This document shows positions 1-4,555 of a stretch of 5,997 nucleotides of DNA, in pieces. Positions within the stretch are counted from its first letter, which is position 1; every line of letters begins with the position of its first letter. The stretch is from Bacilli bacterium (GTDB lineage: Bacteria > Bacillota_I > Bacilli_A > RF39 > UBA660): contig JAFUNE010000022.1 in the NCBI GenBank assembly GCA_017473105.1, positions 1 to 5,997 of the forward strand. The letters run 5' to 3'. Under the pieces are notes generated by a model. The model was given only the letters and a program-made list of their open reading frames with translations. It searched no databases and had not been told where the DNA came from. The translations under genes and the position numbers were made by a program.

Positions 1-59
1 TGGGTATAAAAATATATATATTTAGTGTTATTTGTCGGATTTTGTGGTATATTTTTTTA

Positions 60-88
60 TTTAAAAAATAATAATAAAATGATACAAT
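60..88 (+). promoter_or_regulatory. Candidate promoter of the 155-aa gene
   Basis: A TACAAT -10 box at 83-88 is preceded by an extended -10 TG at 80-81. A weak -35-like TTTAAA (four of six matches to TTGACA) lies at 60-65 with a 17-nt spacer. Transcription would start near 95, leaving a leader of about 11 nt that begins at the ribosome binding site. A second box, TATACT at 88-93, is too close to the binding site to be convincing. The rest of bases 1-105 is AT-rich, and I see no gene in it. Confidence 0.4.
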
Positions 89-105
89 ATACTAGAGGTG
101 TTAAT

Positions 106-573
106 ATGAGAATTGAAGATACTATTCCTTTTTTTGATTTTGAAAATTATGATTATTATTACCATATGACTGGTGAAGGAATTGGCGATTTAATTTGTGA
201 AGAAGGTTTACTTGTAGATGGTACAAATATTATTGGAGCAAGAAATATTAAAGATACAACAACAATTGAAATCAGTCGTGATATGGTTGAAGATCCAGAT
301 GCTTTTGAAGAATTTGTTAGTGATGAAGTAAATAACAGTTTACTTAGAGATACATCTGAAATGGTTATTATTGGTTCTCCTAAAGAATTAGAGAAAGAGA
401 TTGTTCATGATTATAAAAAAAGTAAGGATGAACATTTCTTTCAAGGAATTATTCATGCAAATATGATTATGGGATATTTCAATAGAGATTTAGAATTTGT
501 TTGTAATGAAAAATATGCTCATGGTACAGATGAATTCTTAGATAGTTTCTACGATATGGGTAGATACATATAA
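106..573 (+). CDS. Hypothetical 155-aa protein, possible ADP-ribosyltransferase-like fold
   Basis: The ATG at 106 is chosen because AGAGGTG (94-100) sits 5 nt upstream; the frame stays open back to a GTG at 25, but that start has no binding site. The product is small, acidic and cytoplasmic, with no signal peptide or membrane segment. Residues 17-36 read YYYHMTG, then a short helix, then EEGLL. This Tyr-His-x-Thr-Gly plus Glu-Gly-Leu pattern resembles the NAD-binding start of small ADP-ribosyltransferase-fold families such as DUF4433/DarT and KptA. A late GYFNRDLEFVCNEKY segment (about 123-137) resembles the closing strands and Asn-x-x-Tyr of such folds. I cannot place it in a named family, and I do not see a clear catalytic glutamate. 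It is monocistronic and converges on the microprotein gene at 608-760. An unrelated fold is quite possible, so function is unknown. Confidence 0.8.
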   Translation: MRIEDTIPFFDFENYDYYYHMTGEGIGDLICEEGLLVDGTNIIGARNIKDTTTIEISRDMVEDPDAFEEFVSDEVNNSLLRDTSEMVIIGSPKELEKEIVHDYKKSKDEHFFQGIIHANMIMGYFNRDLEFVCNEKYAHGTDEFLDSFYDMGRYI

Positions 574-577
574 AAAT

Positions 578-606
578 AAAAAGACATATTTAGAATATGT
601 CTTTTT
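578..606. terminator. Bidirectional intrinsic terminator between convergent genes
   Basis: A perfect 13-bp stem (578-590 with 594-606) closes a 3-nt TAG loop. The plus-strand transcript ends in a T run at 602-609, and the minus-strand transcript has a U run from the A-rich bases 582-574. It begins 4 nt after the stop codon of the plus-strand gene. The minus-strand microprotein gene stops at 608, immediately before the stem. It can therefore terminate both transcripts. Confidence 0.9.
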
Positions 607-607
607 T

Positions 608-760
608 TTATCTATTATTTCCATTATTTCCGTAGAAAAATAAGAAAAAAATTACAATTATAACAATAAATATTCCCCACCAGTTATTACCAGCTTGGTC
701 ATTATTTCCACAACCATTATTTGGATAAACTGGATAAGTTGGATATCCACCACAATACAT
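608..760 (-). CDS. 50-aa Gly/Tyr/Asn-rich membrane microprotein (YjcZ-like architecture)
   Basis: This short gene has an ATG at 760, an AAAGGAG binding site at 774-768 with 7-nt spacing, and a TAA at 610-608. The product begins MYCGGYPTYPVYPNNGCG, a Tyr/Pro/Gly/Asn-rich head with two cysteines (residues 3 and 17). A hydrophobic segment of Ile, Val and Phe follows at about residues 28-43, beginning at a Trp-Trp-Gly, and the protein ends with the polar tail GNNGNNR. That layout, a glycine/tyrosine-rich head plus one C-terminal membrane helix in about 50 residues, matches YjcZ/SscA-type Firmicutes microproteins, some of which are linked to sporulation. Similarity here is of architecture and composition, so family membership is inference. 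It follows glmS by 55 nt on the same strand, and has its own candidate promoter and a clear terminator. Confidence 0.8.
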   Translation of the reverse strand: MYCGGYPTYPVYPNNGCGNNDQAGNNWWGIFIVIIVIFFLFFYGNNGNNR

Positions 761-780
761 AAATATTCTCCTTTCATTTT

Positions 781-809
781 ATTATATTTAGAATATTTAG
801 TATTGATAA
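781..809 (-). promoter_or_regulatory. Candidate promoter for the 50-aa microprotein
   Basis: A perfect TATAAT -10 lies at 786-781. TTATCA (four of six to TTGACA) lies at 809-804 with a 17-nt spacer. The predicted start near 774 falls at the first base of the AAAGGAG site, giving a 14-nt leader. No hairpin with a U run follows glmS in this gap, so read-through from glmS is also possible. Confidence 0.45.
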
Positions 810-815
810 TGATAT

Positions 816-2585
816 TTACTCTACTGTTACACTTTTAGCAAGATTTTTAGGTTTATCAATATCACAACCTCTTAATTTAGCAACTTCATAAGCAATTAAT
901 TGAAGTGTTGGTACTACTAAGATTGGTTGGAAGAATTCACTTGCCTTTGGAGTAATAATTTTACAATCTCCTAATGTTGTTTCTTCATTTGAAATTACTA
1001 TTGTATATGCTCCACGTGATTTTACTTCTTCGATATTTGAATTTGTTTTTTCTTTAATATCTTTATCAGTTACAATAGCGATTACTGGTGTACCATCATT
1101 AATTAATGAAATAGTTCCATGTTTTAATTCTCCAGCTTGATATGCTTCACTATGTATATAAGAGATTTCTTTTAATTTTAAGCTTCCTTCTAAACAGATA
1201 GAATAGTCTATTTTTCTACCTATAAAGAACATATTATCATGTTTATAAATTTTATTAGCTATTTCATGATATGTGTCTCTTCTATCTAATACTTCAACTA
1301 ATAATCTAGGAAGTTTAGACATTTCTTCTTTTATATCAATCGCTTTAATTAACTTTTGAGATAAAGCTGCTCGGTATGATAAAAGTGATAAGATAGCTAC
1401 TTGTAAAATATAAGCTTTAGTTGTTGCTACTGCTATTTCTGGTCCAGCTTCAATAAAAATACATGAATCTACTTCACGTGCTATTGTTGATGTTTTAACA
1501 TTAATAATACCTAATGTTTCAATACCATTTTCTTTAGCTTTACGCATTGCAGCAATTGTATCTGCTGTTTCTCCAGATTGAGAAATTAAAATTACTAATG
1601 TTTTTCTATCATAAATTACTTTTTTATAACGATATTCACTAGCACATTCTACAAAGCATTTTACATTAGCTTTTTCTTCTAATAATGTTTTACCAATAAT
1701 ACCTGCATACATTGCAGAACCACATGCTACAATATGAATTTCTTCATATTCTGATAAGTCTTTTATTTTTGTAATATCATCTATATATGGTTTAAATGTT
1801 TTTTCTAGAACAACAGGTTCTTCCATTATTTCTTTTAACATGTAATGATCATATCCGCATTTATCTTTTGCTTCACTACTCATGTCTGTTTCTTGAATTT
1901 CTTTTTTAACTTTTTTACCATTATATGTAATTGTATATTTATTATTAATTATTTCTACTATTTCATTTTCTTCTAATAAAATATATTTATTTGTATAATT
2001 AATAATTGCGGCAATATCGCTTGCTACAAATAATTCATCTTCACCTATTCCTAAAATTAATGGTGAATCTTTTCTTACTGCATATAAGTTATTATTATCA
2101 TCTGTCATGATACATAATGCATAAGAACCTCTTAGTTCTTTTAAAGCTTTTTCTAAAGCTTTTCTTAAATCTCCGTCATAATAATAATTAATTAAAGCAC
2201 ATGCTACTTCTGTATCTGTTTGACTATTAAATGTTACATTTTCTTTAATTAACTTTTCTCTTAATTCGTCAGCGTTTTCAATAATTCCGTTGTGAACTAA
2301 AGTTATTTTGCCTACCTTATGTGGGTGAGCATTAGCTTCACTAGGTACTCCATGAGTTGCCCATCTTGTATGAGCTATACCCATTGTAGTATCTATTAAT
2401 TTTTCGTTGTTTACTTTTTCTTCTAAGTTAGATATCTTTCCAACGCTTTTAATTATTTGGATATTAGAATCGTTTTTCAATGCAATTCCTGCTGAGTCAT
2501 ATCCACGATATTCTAGGTTTTTTAAGCCTGATAATAAAATTTCTTTAGGATGTTTTTTTCCTTTATATCCTATAATTCCACACAT
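816..2585 (-). CDS. glmS: Glutamine--fructose-6-phosphate aminotransferase (isomerizing), 589 aa
   Basis: GlmS makes glucosamine-6-phosphate from fructose-6-phosphate and glutamine in the cytoplasm, the first committed step to UDP-GlcNAc and peptidoglycan. The start at 2585 gives Met-Cys-Gly-Ile-Ile-Gly, so Met removal exposes the N-terminal cysteine nucleophile. The glutaminase domain (about 1-230) shows YRGYDSAG, TRWATHG with Arg74, HNGIIEN with Asn99 and Gly100 of the oxyanion site, and TDTEV. Two SIS domains follow, with ACGSAMYAG and SQSGETADT in the first and LEGSLKLKEISYIHSEAYQAG in the second. The tail DKPKNLAKSVTVE is the canonical C-terminal loop that shuts the sugar site. Length is near the usual 600 aa and no key residue is missing. 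GTGGAGG at 2603-2597 is the binding site, with a rather long 11-nt spacing. A glmS ribozyme lies just upstream and should regulate it. Confidence 0.98.
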   Translation of the reverse strand: MCGIIGYKGKKHPKEILLSGLKNLEYRGYDSAGIALKNDSNIQIIKSVGKISNLEEKVNNEKLIDTTMGIAHTRWATHGVPSEANAHPHKVGKITLVHNGIIENADELREKLIKENVTFNSQTDTEVACALINYYYDGDLRKALEKALKELRGSYALCIMTDDNNNLYAVRKDSPLILGIGEDELFVASDIAAIINYTNKYILLEENEIVEIINNKYTITYNGKKVKKEIQETDMSSEAKDKCGYDHYMLKEIMEEPVVLEKTFKPYIDDITKIKDLSEYEEIHIVACGSAMYAGIIGKTLLEEKANVKCFVECASEYRYKKVIYDRKTLVILISQSGETADTIAAMRKAKENGIETLGIINVKTSTIAREVDSCIFIEAGPEIAVATTKAYILQVAILSLLSYRAALSQKLIKAIDIKEEMSKLPRLLVEVLDRRDTYHEIANKIYKHDNMFFIGRKIDYSICLEGSLKLKEISYIHSEAYQAGELKHGTISLINDGTPVIAIVTDKDIKEKTNSNIEEVKSRGAYTIVISNEETTLGDCKIITPKASEFFQPILVVPTLQLIAYEVAKLRGCDIDKPKNLAKSVTVE

Positions 2586-2596
2586 ATATATTTTTT

Positions 2597-2622
2597 CCTC
2601 CACTATGAAAACAATTATAGTG
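2597..2622 (-). promoter_or_regulatory. Hairpin abutting the glmS ribosome binding site
   Basis: In the minus-strand RNA, CACUAU (2622-2617) can pair with AUAGUG (2606-2601) around a 10-nt loop. The 3' arm shares the GUG of the GUGGAGG binding site, leaving GAGG just outside the stem. Its 5' arm is the same segment that would form the 3' strand of ribozyme pseudoknot P3.1, so the two structures exclude each other. The pairing is visible in the sequence; any role in translation control is inference. Confidence 0.4.
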
Positions 2623-2753
2623 TTAATATACATGTTGTTATAATTTTGATTTTACTTTTTAATGTATATCTATCGAACCACCAAATCCGTGATTGTACCC
2701 GCCGAATCTTTCGATAACAATCACCCTCGTCAACTATTTAAAGTCCAGGCGCT
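2618..2753 (-). promoter_or_regulatory. glmS ribozyme (glucosamine-6-phosphate-activated self-cleaving riboswitch)
   Basis: The RNA matches the glmS ribozyme core in order. A-1 (2753) and GCGCC (2752-2748) mark cleavage between 2753 and 2752, followed by UGGAC. P1 is minimal, GACU/AGUU around a 6-nt loop (2745-2732). GACGAGG (2731-2725) follows, whose first G corresponds, as I recall the Thermoanaerobacter tengcongensis numbering, to catalytic G40. P2 is a perfect 8-bp GUGAUUGU/ACAAUCAC (2724-2717 with 2696-2689), enclosing the hallmark UAUCGA and UUCGGCGGGU segment; its GGCG (2703-2700) can pair with CGCC (2751-2748) as P2.1. P3 is CGGAU/GUUCG (2689-2685 with 2678-2674). P4 is AUAUACAU/AUGUAUAU (2669-2662 with 2633-2626), with a GUAAAA internal-loop motif. 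UGGUG in loop 3 (2683-2679) can form P3.1 with CACUA (2622-2618). In this class the glmS product triggers cleavage and mRNA decay, closing a feedback loop on the gene immediately downstream. Confidence 0.95.
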
Positions 2754-2755
2754 AA

Positions 2756-2786
2756 ATGGTAACTACAACCTTTCCCGTTTAACCAT
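2756..2786 (-). other. Leader hairpin just 5' of the ribozyme cleavage site
   Basis: In the minus-strand RNA, AUGGU (2786-2782) pairs with ACCAU (2760-2756). Two further A-U pairs follow beyond a bulged U, around a G-rich loop containing ACGGGAAAGG. The stem ends three nucleotides before the scissile bond, inside the 5' fragment that cleavage would release. It is not part of the conserved catalytic core as I know it. It may stabilise the leader or limit misfolding, which is inference. Confidence 0.45.
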
Positions 2787-2796
2787 CTTATGTTCT

Positions 2797-2825
2797 ATTA
2801 TACACAAAAAAAAGAAAATTGACAA
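2797..2825 (-). promoter_or_regulatory. glmS promoter
   Basis: TTGTCA (2825-2820, five of six to TTGACA) and a perfect TATAAT (2802-2797) are separated by exactly 17 nt on the minus strand. Transcription should begin near 2791-2790, about 38 nt before the ribozyme cleavage site. This is the strongest promoter match in the window. Its -35 lies inside the terminator hairpin of the upstream unit. Confidence 0.85.
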
Positions 2826-2834
2826 TTTTCTTTT
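2806..2834 (-). terminator. Intrinsic terminator of the zinc-ribbon/ectodomain unit
   Basis: An inverted repeat of 12-bp arms (2810-2821 and 2823-2834) has a single central base, so the folded RNA would open the innermost pairs as a loop. On the minus strand it runs into eight U residues (2813-2806). It overlaps the TAA stop codon at 2835-2833. The stem is nearly all A-U with one G-C pair outside the loop, so it may be leaky towards glmS. Confidence 0.65.
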
Positions 2835-3408
2835 ATTTTCCTTTAAATGATAGTTTAAATCCTAGATTAGTTATCTCAGTAGACGCACTTGGTAAATCAT
2901 TTTTATTTGCATTATATTCGATTGTTAATGTTACGTTTTTTGTTTCTCTACCTTTGATAATGTCGCCAGCTCTAAGTTCTCCACCATATTCATATTCAAG
3001 TTTATATTTTAATCCTGACAATACTTTTACACAATCTTCATGAAAGCCATGACATACTGGGTTAGGTAAATCATATTCTTCTATAACTGCAGGTGAATTA
3101 GATTTATTATTAATTGCAAATGTATATTCTACTTTTCCACTTTCATTATTAAACTTAACTTTATAATCTTCTACAGTTGTATCATGAACTGAAATATTTC
3201 TTGAATATAATACATTTTCTGGTACATATAAAACTTGTCCTCTTCCTTTAACTCCAGAGAATTCTACATGAGCAGTTTTCTCTGTTCTTTCAAAACTTGT
3301 TAATAATTCTTCTGGATTAGTATTAGTTAATAAAAACACCATTGTTAAAATACATACTGAACAAAATATTCCTAATCCTACTTTAATTTTTTCTTCTTTT
3401 TTTGACAT
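2833..3408 (-). CDS. Membrane-anchored protein with extracytoplasmic beta-rich domain, 191 aa
   Basis: I do not recognise a named family. Residues 1-9 are lysine-rich and 10-27 form one hydrophobic helix (two cysteines, 16 and 19), so this is a signal-anchor with the C-terminal 160 residues outside. The ectodomain is predicted beta: VEYTFAINNKSNSPAVIEEYDL near 93-114, then a Cys119-His-Gly-Phe-His-Glu-Asp-Cys126 loop that could form a disulfide, then LRAGDIIKGRETKNVTLTIEYN (145-166). The alternation of strand, Asn-rich turn and 'generated force' LxAGxxxxxxETKxVTLTIEY recalls TasA/camelysin-type and DUF11-like surface beta-sandwiches, which is inference. Its GGAGG site (3418-3414) sits at the stop of the upstream gene, with only 9 nt between the two coding regions, so it is co-transcribed and probably translationally coupled to the zinc-ribbon protein. 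A terminator overlaps its stop codon. Confidence 0.85.
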   Translation of the reverse strand: MSKKEEKIKVGLGIFCSVCILTMVFLLTNTNPEELLTSFERTEKTAHVEFSGVKGRGQVLYVPENVLYSRNISVHDTTVEDYKVKFNNESGKVEYTFAINNKSNSPAVIEEYDLPNPVCHGFHEDCVKVLSGLKYKLEYEYGGELRAGDIIKGRETKNVTLTIEYNANKNDLPSASTEITNLGFKLSFKGK

Positions 3409-3417
3409 ATTTACCTC

Positions 3418-4485
3418 CTACTTATTTACTTCTTCTGTTGTTAAAAAGAAGCATGATTTTGGTCCTATACTATTCTTATTTAAAATTGCATCATCTTCTG
3501 CTTTTGCTTGTTGTTGTAATTTTGAATAATTTGACTCTATTTCTATCATTTTTTGATAATACTCTAACTCAGAATCATTTAAATTAAATTTTCTACTTTC
3601 ATATTCTTTTAATAAATCAGTAGTTCCATCTAAATACATTTTTTGAGAATCTGTAGAATATTGTTCTATTATAATTTTATTACCTTTATCAAATTTTAAG
3701 TATACTTGAAATTTTGTTGCCTCACTATCAATTACAACACATCCTGCTTCTATAATAAATGAAACAGCAGTTGATTTTGAATTCTTTTTAGCTGCATCAA
3801 CCATTTTTAAACATGTATTCTTATTATTTGTATTTTCTTTATAATATTTGTCTCCACCATTACCAAATGAATCTTTAGTAAAATATAGAACTATTATTAA
3901 TATTAAGAAAATAAAATATATTCCCAATGTTAATAATACATTTTCGTTACCAGCTTTTTTAGCTTTTTTTATTGCTTCATCTGGGTTATTATTACTTATT
4001 AATTTATCTATTTTTTTATTAGCATACCACAAATATATTTTATTGAAGAATACACCAGATAATACCATTGATAGAACTGCATATATAATTAATATAACTG
4101 GTTGGAATAACACTAGTACACCTGCTATTAATAATCCAGGAATACCAATTATATATAATTTTTTATATATAAAATAAATCCAAGAAAATAACATTGCATA
4201 AACACTAAATCCACCTTCTGTAACAGTTCTATAATCTGCTTTTAGAAATACTCTTAAACATCTTGGTTTTAGTTTTTCAGCATTTTCATATACTAATTTT
4301 TCTATTTCTACATCTTCATTTTTATCTTTATGTGTTTCAACTATCGCTTTCTTATCATCTTTTATTGTAGCTTCAGAAAAGCCTTCATTTATATTATCAT
4401 CCTCATCAGGATCATAATAGTTACCACAATAAGTACAAAACTTTTCTTGCTCAGAAAGAATTTTTCCACATTTCTTACATTCCAT
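3418..4485 (-). CDS. Zinc-ribbon polytopic membrane protein (DUF2628-like core), 355 aa
   Basis: The N-terminus carries a treble zinc-ribbon signature, Cys3-x2-Cys6 and Cys17-x2-Cys20-Gly, typical of zinc_ribbon_2 membrane proteins in Firmicutes. An acidic/lysine linker (about 23-73) follows. A membrane core runs from about 93 to 152, with SWIYFIYKKLYIIG near 101-114 resembling the aromatic W-x-x-Y-x-x-YKKxY motif of DUF2628. Then comes a short NPDEAIKKAKKAG helix (167-179), common in proteins of that group, and one more helix at about 184-202. The C-terminal 150 residues are soluble, begin with KYYKENTNNKN and end with a predicted coiled helix (about 305-335). The start at 4485 is forced by four consecutive in-frame stop codons directly before it. 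No GGAGG site is visible; GUGAU (4495-4491) could pair with the 16S tail. It leads a two-gene unit with the ectodomain protein. A sensory or envelope role is plausible but not shown. Confidence 0.85.
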   Translation of the reverse strand: MECKKCGKILSEQEKFCTYCGNYYDPDEDDNINEGFSEATIKDDKKAIVETHKDKNEDVEIEKLVYENAEKLKPRCLRVFLKADYRTVTEGGFSVYAMLFSWIYFIYKKLYIIGIPGLLIAGVLVLFQPVILIIYAVLSMVLSGVFFNKIYLWYANKKIDKLISNNNPDEAIKKAKKAGNENVLLTLGIYFIFLILIIVLYFTKDSFGNGGDKYYKENTNNKNTCLKMVDAAKKNSKSTAVSFIIEAGCVVIDSEATKFQVYLKFDKGNKIIIEQYSTDSQKMYLDGTTDLLKEYESRKFNLNDSELEYYQKMIEIESNYSKLQQQAKAEDDAILNKNSIGPKSCFFLTTEEVNK

Positions 4486-4509
4486 CTATCATCACTACTC
4501 TCTCTTTTA

Positions 4510-4515
4510 ATTATA
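4510..4515 (-). promoter_or_regulatory. Candidate -10 box for the zinc-ribbon gene
   Basis: A perfect TATAAT lies at 4515-4510, 25 nt before the ATG, just downstream of the terminator U run of the AAA+ gene. The hexamer at the 17-nt spacing (TAGTTT, 4538-4533) is a poor -35 and is part of the terminator stem. Predicted transcription start is near 4503, giving an 18-nt leader. Confidence 0.45.
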
Positions 4516-4519
4516 TACT

Positions 4520-4555
4520 AAAAATAAAAAAGAAACTACTAATAAATAGTTTCTT
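4520..4555 (-). terminator. Intrinsic terminator overlapping the AAA+ gene's stop
   Basis: On the minus strand a 9-bp stem (4555-4547 with 4538-4530) encloses an 8-nt loop and is followed by six U, an A and five U (4531-4520). The 5' arm lies within the last sense codons (Glu-Glu-Thr-Ile) of the ATPase gene, and the UAG stop codon (4541-4539) sits in the loop. Confidence 0.8.

Noticed and set aside
25..105. N-terminal extension of the first plus-strand gene from a GTG at 25
   Set aside because: The GTG has no ribosome binding site, while the ATG at 106 has AGAGGTG at good spacing and the extension covers the promoter.
2586..2633. Sixteen extra N-terminal residues of GlmS
   Set aside because: They would block the essential N-terminal cysteine; the bases are the ribozyme P4 arm and the leader with the binding site.
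2407..3043. Plus-strand open frames at 2407-2643, 2662-2850 and 2819-3043
   Set aside because: They lie opposite glmS, the ribozyme and the ectodomain gene, lack binding sites and encode low-complexity or meaningless products.
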